Shown: one piece after another, positions 54,193 to 63,422 of the stretch
Numbering within the stretch: position 1 is the first letter of the stretch
Layout of the letters: the number at the start of each line of letters is the position of its first letter
NCBI RefSeq assembly: GCF_047971665.1
Contig: NZ_JBKEAA010000020.1
Coordinates: forward strand, 168,913-232,912
Direction: 5' to 3'
From: Castellaniella sp047971665
Lineage (GTDB): Bacteria > Pseudomonadota > Gammaproteobacteria > Burkholderiales > Burkholderiaceae_B
DNA length: 64,000 bases
The notes under the pieces: generated by a model
Databases searched by the model: none
The model's input: only the letters and a program-made list of their open reading frames with translations
What the model was told of the DNA's origin: nothing
Position numbers and translations under genes: made by a program

Positions 54193-54209
54193 ATACGCAA
54201 TGCGCGTAT
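54193..54209. promoter_or_regulatory. Palindrome in the pyrB promoter
   Basis: ATACGC-N5-GCGTAT (perfect 6-bp arms) lies immediately upstream of the minus-strand TATATT (54195-54190), overlapping it by three bases. This is an operator-like position 14 bases upstream of the start codon. Part of the motif (CGCGTATT) recurs inside the gene near 53964. Confidence 0.5.
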
Positions 54210-54327
54210 TTTGACCGATCCTATGTCATGAGAGCAAGCAAAACCGGCGCAACGCACACGGATGCGTCGAAAAAACGACGCATGGCACGTCCGCCGGCGC
54301 CCCCTTGCACGAATTGACCGGCGCCGG

Positions 54328-54939
54328 TCAATTTTCGAAGGACTTGTCCGTCTCCTGACTGACCCCGGCCACGGCGCGCGCGGCCAGCTCGGCATTCCGC
54401 GCCGATCCCACGCTGAAACCCAGTTGCGGCTTGGTAATGGGCGTGGTGTAGCTCGGTGCGGCCAGCATGGTGTGTCCCACGACCAGCGCCAGACGCAGGC
54501 CGGGATTGGCCTTCATGGCCTCGCGCATCTTGCGTTCACCGGCATCATTCAGGAACAGCACCAGCACACCGCCGCCCTTCTGATCGGTCGCCGACTGTAT
54601 GCCGCGCAGATCGCTGCGGCTGATCACCGGCTTGGGCTGCACATACAATGTCCCGGACGGCTTCAGGGTGACGGGCGTCCAGCCAGAGCGGGACTGCGTA
54701 TCTGCGAGAAACACGCGCAGATTCGCGGCCTTCTGATTCTCGGTGACAGGACGCTCGGACTGCGCCGAAGCGGCCTGACTTACATTGGGCGATGCCGCCG
54801 TGGGCGGCGCGATACCGCCATCCCCACCCGATCCTCCCTGCGAAGCAGTCATCGTCTGGCAACCGGCCAGAATCACCAGCGAAGCGCCTGCCAGGGCCTT
54901 CATCCAAGATTTCAATCCAAAGCGCGATTTGGTGGGCAT
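54328..54939 (-). CDS. Lipoprotein with SecD-P1-head-like domain
   Basis: 203 residues from the ATG at 54939, which has AGGAGG five bases upstream. Signal peptide with lipobox LAGC (Cys27), then a Gly/Ser/Ala linker to about residue 70. Residues ~75-200 resemble the SecD/SecDF periplasmic P1 head subdomain: LRVFLADTQ, LYVQPKPVISRSDLRGI, VLVLFLNDAGERKMREAMKANPGLRLALVVGHTMLAAPSYTTPI and GFSVGSARNAELAARAV. It is not a translocon subunit, since no membrane helices follow. It stands alone upstream of pbpC on the same strand. Confidence 0.72.
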   Translation of the reverse strand: MPTKSRFGLKSWMKALAGASLVILAGCQTMTASQGGSGGDGGIAPPTAASPNVSQAASAQSERPVTENQKAANLRVFLADTQSRSGWTPVTLKPSGTLYVQPKPVISRSDLRGIQSATDQKGGGVLVLFLNDAGERKMREAMKANPGLRLALVVGHTMLAAPSYTTPITKPQLGFSVGSARNAELAARAVAGVSQETDKSFEN

Positions 54940-55033
54940 TACCCCTCCTCCCATTTATTTGATTCATTTCTAAATAATGGCATATTTTGCGGTAACCAAT
55001 ATTTAAGGATCGTTTGCGGCCTGTTGATGATAT

Positions 55034-57328
55034 TCAAGGATTGTTTGCGGCACTAGACGCACCCGCCGCCAACCCGGCAGCCGCATCCACACCCGCCGGA
55101 CTTGCCGCGCCGATCGTGAACGATCCCTTCCGGACGACGATCCGGACCCGATCCAGCACGGTGTCACGGCGATCCCGCAGTTCGAAGACATGAACGCCCG
55201 TCCGCGGCGCCCAATCGGGCACCGTGCCCTCGCCATAGAAACGCGCATCCAGAAACCAGCGCACATCTGTGGTGACCGGCCGAGAGCGGACATCGACCGC
55301 CCTCAGACGCAAGCGCTGGCGATCCCAGGGGATATCCGGATCCAGCGCCAGCACCGTGCCGTCCACCGGCTCGGAAATCCGGGGCAAGCCGGGTTCGGCG
55401 CCCGCTTCGGGCGGCATGAACCGGCTCTGGGCCGTATCGCCCAGAAAATATTCGGTCCTGCGGGGCTCCAGATGACCGCCAAACACAATGGCCCGGGCCT
55501 CGACCCCCGCAGGCCTGGACGGCGACGCGGGCGGGCGATTGCGATAGAGCCAGTCAAAAACATCATGCCAGATGGGACCGGCCCCGGTGACCCCGGACAC
55601 GTTGCGCATGCTGTTCCCGGCGCTGTTGCCCACCCATACGCCCACCGTGTAGTCAGTCGACCAGCCCACGCACCAGTTATCGCGCATGTCTCGACTGGTG
55701 CCGGTCTTGACCGCCGTCCAGTAGCGCGTGGTCAGCGAGCTGTCCAGGCCAAACGTCCGAACGCGCGCGCTGCGGTCGGAGAGCATGTCGCCGACGATCC
55801 AGGCAGCCTCGGGAGAATAAAGCTGAACGCCCGCCTGAGGCCCGCTGCCCGGTTGCGCCAGCAGATTCACGGGCGCGTAATTGCCGCCACGCGCCAAGGC
55901 CCGATAGGCATTGCTCAAGGACAGCAGCGTCACGTCCGCCGAGCCCAGCGCCAGACTGTAGCCGTAGTAATCGCCGCCTTCGGTCAGCGGCAGCCCCAGA
56001 GCGACCAGCCGGCTGGCCAGTTCGTCGGGGCCGACCAGCATCAAGGTCCGCACTGCGGGGATATTCAATGACGAGGCCAGCGCCGTGCGCGCACTGACCC
56101 AGCCCCCGTAACGATGATCGTAATTATCCGGCACATAGAGCCCGCCGCCGCCATCCAGTCCCAGCGGACTGTCGTTCAGCAGCGAAGCGGCCGTCAGGCG
56201 CTGCTGGTCGAGCGCCAGACCATACAGGAATGGCTTCAGGGTCGAGCCCGCCTGGCGGATGGCCTGCACATGATCCACCTCGGCGGCCTCGGACAAGCCG
56301 CCGGATGAGCCCACATAGGCCAGAACGGCGCCACTGCGATTGTCGAGCACCACGACAGCCGCGTCCGTGACTCCGGTGTCGCGCAATTCACTCAAGTGCC
56401 GCTGGACAGAACGCACGGCGGTCTCCTGCAGCCCACGGTTCAGCGTCGACCGGATCTCGCCCCGTGCATCGGCCAGGCCGGCATTCCGCAACAGCCGGGC
56501 CCAATGCGGCGCCAGCGCTTGCGCGTCGAAACGCACCTCATGAGCTCGCGACAGAACAATCTGGACAAAATCCCGCAGCCCTTCGCAGTCGCCTGACGGA
56601 TCCAGCTCACGCCACAGGGCGCAGCTTCGCCGGACCAGAGTCTGGATGGACGCATTCGGTCCGCGCAACAACACGGCCGCCAAGGCAGACTCACGGAAAG
56701 TCAGGCCCGACGCGTGTTTCTGGAACAAGACCCGGGACAGCGCATCGACGCCGATCAGTTCGCCCCGCCAGGCGGCCCGATTCAGATAGGTTTCCAGAAT
56801 CTGGGCTTTGGTCCACCGTGATTCCAGCAGCCGGGCCGCCTGCATCTGATCGAATTTCTGCAGGAGGTCGCGCCCCTCCGGCCCGCGCTGCAACGCCGGA
56901 TCCAGCAAGGCGGCCACTTGCATGCTCAAGGTCGAAGCGCCCCTCCGGGGGCTCGATCCCCAGACAGCCGACCAGGCCGCCGAGGCACTGGCCAGCCAAT
57001 CCACACCGCCGTGCTCGTAGAAACGCTGATCCTCGGCCATCACCACGGCCTGCTGCAATGCCGCCGAAATCCCGCTCAAGGGCAGCCAATCTCCGCGACG
57101 GCTCGAAAAGTCCGTCCGCAGCCGCTGCAGTTCCTGCCCGTCCGAGGCCAGCAACCGCGTATCCGAGGGGACCCAGGCGGCCCGGACCGTGGCATAGTCC
57201 CGCGGGAAGACGTCCTGAGGAGGCTGCGCCCAACCCCGGGACTGAAGACACAATCCCAGGCTCAGCAGCATCACGGCCCGCAAAAGATATTGCCCCTGGC
57301 CCCTGATCGAGGCTGCTCCCCTCCTCAT
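55034..57328 (-). CDS. pbpC: Penicillin-binding protein 1C
   Basis: 764 residues from the ATG at 57328 (MRRGAAS); an in-frame GTG upstream at 57364 would add 12. Signal/anchor about 12-36. Glycosyltransferase domain: VVMAEDQRFYEHGGVDW, RRGASTLSMQVA and LQKFDQMQAARLLESRWTKAQILETYLN. Transpeptidase: AGSTLKPFLYGLALD (Ser, about 361), SSLNIPAVRT (SxN), VKTGTSRDMRDNW (about 541). A C-terminal BiPBP_C domain carries VDVRSRPVTTDVRWFLD. The neighbouring alpha-2-macroglobulin is its usual partner gene. Confidence 0.95.
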   Translation of the reverse strand: MRRGAASIRGQGQYLLRAVMLLSLGLCLQSRGWAQPPQDVFPRDYATVRAAWVPSDTRLLASDGQELQRLRTDFSSRRGDWLPLSGISAALQQAVVMAEDQRFYEHGGVDWLASASAAWSAVWGSSPRRGASTLSMQVAALLDPALQRGPEGRDLLQKFDQMQAARLLESRWTKAQILETYLNRAAWRGELIGVDALSRVLFQKHASGLTFRESALAAVLLRGPNASIQTLVRRSCALWRELDPSGDCEGLRDFVQIVLSRAHEVRFDAQALAPHWARLLRNAGLADARGEIRSTLNRGLQETAVRSVQRHLSELRDTGVTDAAVVVLDNRSGAVLAYVGSSGGLSEAAEVDHVQAIRQAGSTLKPFLYGLALDQQRLTAASLLNDSPLGLDGGGGLYVPDNYDHRYGGWVSARTALASSLNIPAVRTLMLVGPDELASRLVALGLPLTEGGDYYGYSLALGSADVTLLSLSNAYRALARGGNYAPVNLLAQPGSGPQAGVQLYSPEAAWIVGDMLSDRSARVRTFGLDSSLTTRYWTAVKTGTSRDMRDNWCVGWSTDYTVGVWVGNSAGNSMRNVSGVTGAGPIWHDVFDWLYRNRPPASPSRPAGVEARAIVFGGHLEPRRTEYFLGDTAQSRFMPPEAGAEPGLPRISEPVDGTVLALDPDIPWDRQRLRLRAVDVRSRPVTTDVRWFLDARFYGEGTVPDWAPRTGVHVFELRDRRDTVLDRVRIVVRKGSFTIGAASPAGVDAAAGLAAGASSAANNP

Positions 57329-57399
57329 CGAGATTGCGCTCCACTCATCAAAGCTGCACTCCACTCATCAAGACTGCGCTCCACTCATCGAGACCGGAC
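57302..57399. repeat. Tandem ~20-bp repeats across the pbpC start
   Basis: Three well-matched 20-base units (CATCGAGATTGCGCTCCACT, CATCAAAGCTGCACTCCACT, CATCAAGACTGCGCTCCACT) are followed by a partial fourth, CATCGAGACC, and preceded by a diverged copy near 57302-57325. On the minus strand each carries ATGAGTGGAG, so several start-like ATGs in different frames line up ahead of the real start. Copy number changes would alter the pbpC leader or N-terminus. Confidence 0.7.
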
Positions 57400-57407
57400 G
57401 CCGTCCT

Positions 57408-60400
57408 TCAAGGCGAAAGCTCCACACGCAATGGTTCATTGGGCCTCTCGCCAAACACATCCGGCTGATACAGAGCTTCGACACGTGTCGGCGGCAGCTG
57501 ATAATCCCCCGGCACATTCAGGCGCACGGTGTACTCTACGGTACGCTCCCCTCGCGTCATGACCTCATAGTAAGCACGGAACACGCCCGCATCACGCTCG
57601 ATGAAACTGGGCTGATTCCAGTCGTTCCGCGCCTCATCGCTGGTCGCGATACTGGAATCCCGCCCCAGACCACTGCCCAGAATCGAAGCGCCCGCCGGAA
57701 CCGGATCACTGACCACGGACCAGAACAAGCGCTCGCGCGCGTTGATTTTCAGCCGCACGCGATAGACGTCACCCACCGACCAGCGGTCCTTCTGAGCCCT
57801 GAACACCGGGATGATCGTGCGCTCGACCCGCAATCCGGCATCCACAGCCTGAGACAGCGGGACTGCGGCGCGCGCCGAAACCGTCGCCCAGCCGCTGCCC
57901 TGCCCCTGCTGGGCGATTTCCACCGTGCCCTTGCGCGCCTGAGGCCAGTTCAGATCCACGGACTGGTGCCGGATGCCTTCCGTCAGGGGCATGTCTGCCC
58001 AGCGGAATTCAGCCGGATTTCCCGGAGGCAAGGCCACGCGCACCGCGCCTTCACCCGCATGGGACTCGACCTTGCGGGCGAACTGTTCCACCGCCAGGGT
58101 CCCCAGGGCATTGGACACCGTCGTGGTCCAGGCGCCCTCGAGCTGCATCGACAGCAGGCCATTCAACAGCAGCGGCAAGTCCTCGCGCCAACCGGGCCGA
58201 TCCATCACCGTCATCAACAGGCGGGCCTGCGCGGTGGCGCGATTGCTCATCAGCCACCAGCCCTCGTCCGCAGAATCATCGGCCAGCACCAGCGTGGTGC
58301 CATGCCGGGACAGACGGGCACGCAGCACGGCCTCGGCCGGCACCGCCAGGCGATCGACCAGCCCCACATGCTGGATGATCGACAGCCAGGTCACGACGGC
58401 AGGGGTCGGCCAGTCGCTGACATCCTTCGCAAAACTGTCCACCATGCCCGGTATCCAATAGCCCGCCTGCGCCAACGCATCGATGACGACCAACTTGCGC
58501 CAGTACAGACTTCCTTCGGGTGCCCACCCTTGATCCTGCTGGCGGCCGAACACGTAGTTCTGCAAGGCCGTGATCATGCTCCCTCGAACTTCGGCGGGGA
58601 TGTCGTACGCCTCATCCAGCGCTTTCGCCCGGGTGGAGATTTCCAGCAGATGGGCCGTCAGAACCACGCTGCCGTTCCCTCCCGGGAAAAACGAGAGCAG
58701 GCCGGACTCGGTCTGATAATCCGGCAGGCGCGCCATCAACACCTTCCATCCCGCCTTGTCGCGCAGCCCCACCGCCTTGGAACTGAGTTGCTCGGCGCAG
58801 GTATAGGGATAGGCCAGCAGCCAGTCGCGCACACCCGGCATGGATCCCGCCAAGCTGGATTGCAGATTGACCTGGACCCCCCCGCGCGGCACACCGGCAG
58901 CATTGAGCAATGCCTGATCCGAGACCATCACCGGTACCTGTTGAGGCCGGCCTTCCACGACCTGCAGCAGCGTCGCCTGGCGCACCGTCACCGGCACAGC
59001 AGGCAGCAACATCTGGCTGACCTTGATTCGATCCGTCGCCTTTTCGCCCTCGGTCGTCCGCGCTTCGAAACGCCAGTTCAGTACCCCGGTCGCCGACAAA
59101 CCCGGCAGGACGGGCGCCGTCATGGGCCAGGACACGGTTTGCGCCGCCCCCGGTTCGAGCCGCAGCGCCTGCTCCGGCAGCGTCTGCGCGGCCCCCCCCT
59201 CAGAAGCCGCAGTCGCCAAAAGCGACAACGCCATCATCCGCGAGGTCCGGTTGCGCACCGTCACCCGGGCCTGATAGCGGTCCCCCTCCCGGATCACCTG
59301 GGACAACCCCGAAACCACTTGCAGATCCTGATTGCTGACAATGTCCGTGAAGCCGGTGCCGAACATGTCAGGCCCCTGATCGACCACGGCCACCAGCCGG
59401 AAACGGCTCAGCGAATCATTCAGCGGAACCTCCAGTGTGGCCTGGCCCTGCGCGTCCAGGGTCAGGTCGCCGCGCCACAGCAGACGCGTGTCGAACAATT
59501 CCCGTGTCGCATTGAAGCCCCCGCCCCCGCCGGCCGGCACAGCCTTGCGGCCATAGTGCCGGCGGCCGACAACCTGGCCCTGCCCGGTGAAAGTTTCCAC
59601 CCCATAGGCACGGAACACGCGCATGGCCTGCAGCAGATTCCAGCTGTCGTTATCGCGCAATTCCAGCAAAGCCTCGTCCACAGCGGCAAAGGTCACGCTG
59701 GCGCCGGCGGCCGGCTTGCCATCCGGCTGAGTCGCCTGAATGCGAACCAGGGCGCGCTGGCGCACCTGATAGACATCGCGGTCAGACTTGACCTGCACCT
59801 GCAGACGATCGGATTCATTGTGCACCCGGATACTGGCCAGGCCGAAACGGAAGGACGGCTTGGCCAGATCGACCAGCCCGGTGGGCTCAGGAACCTGATC
59901 GGACCGGGCGGAACGCGCATCCATCCAGTCCAGCGGATGGCGCCAGCCCCACTCGAAAAACGAAGACCAGGGCACCTGACGGATCCGGCCCCGCACAGCC
60001 AGCACCGAGACATACACATTCGGCCCCCATTTTTCGCTGACCGGCAGGCGCACGACAGGCTTGTCGCCATTCAGATCGACCAGGTGGGTTTCCAGCACAC
60101 CCTCGCGCTCCACCGCCACCAGGGCGCGCGCCTGGCGGAACGGCATGCGCACCGTGAATTCAGCGGTCTCGCCGGACTTATAGTCGGCCTTGGCGGGAAT
60201 CACATCGATCCGGTCGTCATTACCCTCGCCAAACCAGGCTTCATCCCCCCATACCTGGATCGAAATCGATGCCTGCGACATCCGCGACTGCGCATCCTGC
60301 GCCTGAGCAAACAATTCGATCTCGCCATCACGGTCCAGGCTGATCGAACATGCCAGCTTGCCCTCCGCGTCGGTCTTACCCTGGCATAGGGTGCCCAGCG

Positions 60401-63400
60401 AAGCGATCTGCTCATGAGAATCGTAAGCATAGAACCCGCCCACCAGCCGTTTGCGCGTGGTGTAAGTGGTGCGGACCCGTCCATCGAGCTGGACGGGAAT
60501 GCCCGCCTGCGGCCGCCCTGCCGTATCCAGCGCCAGCAAAGTGACGCTGGATTTTTCACCCCGCGCTATCCAGCTGTCCGTGCGCAAGCCGACAACCACC
60601 GCCGAGGGCCAGACTTGTGCCGTCTGGGCCAGCGTCTGGATTTCTCCGGAAGGATCGGCAAAAGAAGCCTCGAACAGCCAGGACTGCGGATCAGAGGAAA
60701 GCGGCAGATCAGTCAGATCCACGCGCGCCCCGCCCTGCCTGTCCATGCGCAGGGCCCGCCGGTCCAGAATCAGTCGTCGCTGACTGTCGGCGGCCGGCTC
60801 CTCGGACATCTCGATCTCTTCGTCATTCATCGAGCGCCCCTGCATGCCGAAACTGAAATCTTCATATCCGGCAAAACCGGGGATCAGGGGCCTCGCCACC
60901 GCCGACAGGGTCGCGGGCAGATCGCGCGCCGGGCCGCCCGAAATCCAGGACAGCTGCAAATCAGCCCGCACCGATCGAGGCGCCACCAGAGGCCCGCCAC
61001 CCTGCGCGGCCTCATCCGAGATTTTCAGCGATCCGGTCAGGAGCGGCAGTTTGAAGGCCTCGACCTGGAAATCACCGGCATTCAGCGTCGGGGTCCAGTC
61101 CGAGTCGGCCTTGACGGGAATCTGAATCCAATAGGAGCCCAGTTTGGCCTTGTCCGGAATCTTGTAATCCAGCAAGGCGTATTGTCCTCCACCAGCGTTG
61201 GTCAGCCATCCTTCCAGAGGGAGCTCCTGCGTCTCGCCGCTGCCGCTGTGCATCAGCGTCACCCGATCGGGCAGGCTGCTGGCGGGCAAGGTCTCCACGC
61301 CGTTGCGCCCCAGACGGCGCACAAACAGTTTCATGGAAACCGTCTCGCCCCGGCGCAGCAGCGTCCGGTCCAGTACCGCATGCGCCACCACATCAGGACG
61401 GCGGGAATGCTCATACGGCACATTGAAGCGCCAGGGCTCGATTCCCCCATTCCAGCTGGACCAGACAAAAGAAAAATCCGCCTGGCCGTAGGCCTGGGGA
61501 TGATCGGCTCCGATCCGCGCCGTGACGAACACTCCGGATTGCCGCGTCCCCGAGCAGTACATCTCCGTGGGCACGGGCGTGTTCACATGCCACAGCCCCT
61601 GCGCGTCGGTCTCTCCACCCAGCAGACGCCGGCCATCGCAATCGAGCACCGATATCCGGGCCCCCGCGACCGGCTGCCCCTGATCCAGCGTCGTGACCCA
61701 GACCAGGGTATCGTCACGACCGGCCTTCAGGTGAACCGCCAGGTTCGTGACCAGTACGGCCGAACGCACATACATCTTTGGCGCGGCCTGTGTCGAGTCT
61801 CCGCCTTTCAGCAGCGCAGCACCCAGACGGGGCGAGGCGACTTCGAGCACATGCAGACCGGACTCAGGCAAAGGCACCCCGACCATCTCGATATCTTTGC
61901 CCTGCGCATCCCGGATCCCGGGCAGTTTCAGCGTCCGGACGGTATCTACGGCCTGCGTCTCCTGTCCCTCCACGGCGACACCGCCGGGCCGGGGCGTGGC
62001 CAAGACCGCCTCGATGGAATCGAACATCGAAAGCGCACGCACATCGATCCTGGTTTCGCTCTCCTTTTTCCGACGCGGCTCGGTCAGCGCCATCCGGTCG
62101 GAAAACTGAGCCTTCGTCATCGAGCCCGACTGGAGATCCCGGACTCTGGCATACCATTGCAGCGCCTGGACGTCATCCACGATGACCTGATCACGCACCT
62201 CGCCGGCGGATACCAGCAGTTCCTCGGCCTGCAATTGCGGTTCGATCCGGCGTAAAGCCAGGGGCGCCAGGGCAGGCAGGCTCTGGCCCGGCACCCCCTC
62301 TGCAAAGCGCTCCACAATCCCGAATTCCCCGGAGGCAAATTTGATCAGCGGCGGCATGCCATCCATCTCGAACTCGAGGGGAAAGCGGTTTGCGTTCTTC
62401 AGGCGCCTGCCCGAATTATCATGCACGGCATCAGGCAGCTTCAGGGTCAACACCGACCGCTCATCGAAAGGCGGCGGGAATTCCAGGGTGTCGAAAAATT
62501 CTTCTGTTGCATCGGCCTTGGGACTGAATTGCTGCGCGGTGCGCGGCCCCTGAGGGGTTTCGAGCACGACGCGCGATGCCTGCTCGCGCGATACCGAAGC
62601 GGAAAAATTCAGCCGGATGGGAAACAAGGGCGAGCACGGCGCCCGAGCGTTCGTGCGCGTGCAGCTCATCGTTGCCCGAAAGGCATCACGAACCTTGAAA
62701 TCCCTTTTGAATCCCTCGATGGCCCGCACCCCCGGCTGGCCATCCCGGCCCGCCGAGAGCACGCCCGGCGCAATCACCAGCACCACTCGAGCGGCGGCGG
62801 GCAACTGGCGTTTGCACTGCAACAGCCGGACATCCTCCCAGGCTTTGGAATTGGCGCCGACGACCTGCGTCAGAATCTGCGTGCGGTCCTGGCCGGTCAC
62901 CAGCCGCGTCGGCACGGTTTCGCCCAGCCCCTCGACCTCGCAATAACTGTGTTCCAGCAACGACTGCGTATCCGGGGATGCATTGAACCGAAGCACAAAG
63001 ACCTGATCCTCCGCAATCCGCCCCCAGGGTCGCAGGAGATGGGCCCGCGGCCCGCCGGTGGAAAAGCTGCGCGTGTCTTCGGCGAAAGGCTGGCCCTGCA
63101 AGTCGCGAAAATCCGGATTCGGTCTGGCCTGGCAAGACACGGCGCCCGCCAGCGGATTGTCGAAGGCATAGACCCAGTGCTGCGAATCGACCCATCGGCC
63201 TGCGCCTTTGACCTGCTCGCCATCGCAAACGACCAGGAACGGATCAGCGGCTCGTTCATCACCCAGTGCCACAGCAGGCTCATCGAAATCCGCCTGCACC
63301 TGAAGAATGCGGGCCATCATGCCCTCGGGCGAGAAACGGGTCATCGACAGAGCCAAAGCTGAGGATGAGCCGCACAGCATCAGCGCAATCAGCGCGGCAC

Positions 63401-63422
63401 GCAAAAAAAAGAAATGACGCAT
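57408..63422 (-). CDS. Alpha-2-macroglobulin family protein (periplasmic, thioester type)
   Basis: 2004 residues from the ATG at 63422; a frame extension upstream is not supported. Type I-like signal peptide (RHFFFLRAALIALMLCGSSSALALS) with no lipobox. The family order is N-terminal MG domains with MG1-like and A2M_N blocks, the bait region near the middle, an A2M domain (RLVAVVDQGPDMFGTGFTDIVSNQDLQVVSGLSQVIREGDRY), then the thioester motif PYTCAEQLSSK (Cys1542, Gln1545), the toroid helices and a C-terminal receptor-like domain. Bacterial alpha-2-macroglobulins trap proteases in the periplasm and accompany pbpC. It is longer than E. coli YfhM (1653 residues) and not an obvious lipoprotein. 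Confidence 0.93.
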   Translation of the reverse strand: MRHFFFLRAALIALMLCGSSSALALSMTRFSPEGMMARILQVQADFDEPAVALGDERAADPFLVVCDGEQVKGAGRWVDSQHWVYAFDNPLAGAVSCQARPNPDFRDLQGQPFAEDTRSFSTGGPRAHLLRPWGRIAEDQVFVLRFNASPDTQSLLEHSYCEVEGLGETVPTRLVTGQDRTQILTQVVGANSKAWEDVRLLQCKRQLPAAARVVLVIAPGVLSAGRDGQPGVRAIEGFKRDFKVRDAFRATMSCTRTNARAPCSPLFPIRLNFSASVSREQASRVVLETPQGPRTAQQFSPKADATEEFFDTLEFPPPFDERSVLTLKLPDAVHDNSGRRLKNANRFPLEFEMDGMPPLIKFASGEFGIVERFAEGVPGQSLPALAPLALRRIEPQLQAEELLVSAGEVRDQVIVDDVQALQWYARVRDLQSGSMTKAQFSDRMALTEPRRKKESETRIDVRALSMFDSIEAVLATPRPGGVAVEGQETQAVDTVRTLKLPGIRDAQGKDIEMVGVPLPESGLHVLEVASPRLGAALLKGGDSTQAAPKMYVRSAVLVTNLAVHLKAGRDDTLVWVTTLDQGQPVAGARISVLDCDGRRLLGGETDAQGLWHVNTPVPTEMYCSGTRQSGVFVTARIGADHPQAYGQADFSFVWSSWNGGIEPWRFNVPYEHSRRPDVVAHAVLDRTLLRRGETVSMKLFVRRLGRNGVETLPASSLPDRVTLMHSGSGETQELPLEGWLTNAGGGQYALLDYKIPDKAKLGSYWIQIPVKADSDWTPTLNAGDFQVEAFKLPLLTGSLKISDEAAQGGGPLVAPRSVRADLQLSWISGGPARDLPATLSAVARPLIPGFAGYEDFSFGMQGRSMNDEEIEMSEEPAADSQRRLILDRRALRMDRQGGARVDLTDLPLSSDPQSWLFEASFADPSGEIQTLAQTAQVWPSAVVVGLRTDSWIARGEKSSVTLLALDTAGRPQAGIPVQLDGRVRTTYTTRKRLVGGFYAYDSHEQIASLGTLCQGKTDAEGKLACSISLDRDGEIELFAQAQDAQSRMSQASISIQVWGDEAWFGEGNDDRIDVIPAKADYKSGETAEFTVRMPFRQARALVAVEREGVLETHLVDLNGDKPVVRLPVSEKWGPNVYVSVLAVRGRIRQVPWSSFFEWGWRHPLDWMDARSARSDQVPEPTGLVDLAKPSFRFGLASIRVHNESDRLQVQVKSDRDVYQVRQRALVRIQATQPDGKPAAGASVTFAAVDEALLELRDNDSWNLLQAMRVFRAYGVETFTGQGQVVGRRHYGRKAVPAGGGGGFNATRELFDTRLLWRGDLTLDAQGQATLEVPLNDSLSRFRLVAVVDQGPDMFGTGFTDIVSNQDLQVVSGLSQVIREGDRYQARVTVRNRTSRMMALSLLATAASEGGAAQTLPEQALRLEPGAAQTVSWPMTAPVLPGLSATGVLNWRFEARTTEGEKATDRIKVSQMLLPAVPVTVRQATLLQVVEGRPQQVPVMVSDQALLNAAGVPRGGVQVNLQSSLAGSMPGVRDWLLAYPYTCAEQLSSKAVGLRDKAGWKVLMARLPDYQTESGLLSFFPGGNGSVVLTAHLLEISTRAKALDEAYDIPAEVRGSMITALQNYVFGRQQDQGWAPEGSLYWRKLVVIDALAQAGYWIPGMVDSFAKDVSDWPTPAVVTWLSIIQHVGLVDRLAVPAEAVLRARLSRHGTTLVLADDSADEGWWLMSNRATAQARLLMTVMDRPGWREDLPLLLNGLLSMQLEGAWTTTVSNALGTLAVEQFARKVESHAGEGAVRVALPPGNPAEFRWADMPLTEGIRHQSVDLNWPQARKGTVEIAQQGQGSGWATVSARAAVPLSQAVDAGLRVERTIIPVFRAQKDRWSVGDVYRVRLKINARERLFWSVVSDPVPAGASILGSGLGRDSSIATSDEARNDWNQPSFIERDAGVFRAYYEVMTRGERTVEYTVRLNVPGDYQLPPTRVEALYQPDVFGERPNEPLRVELSP

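Noticed and set aside
57302..57399. Short repeats considered as a CRISPR array
   Set aside because: Units are directly adjacent with no unique spacers, only 20 bases long, and no cas genes are present.
57966..60389. 807-codon open frame on the plus strand
   Set aside because: It lies wholly antisense to the alpha-2-macroglobulin gene; its translation is His/Gln/Arg-rich with no family signature, as expected of a shadow frame in GC-rich coding DNA.
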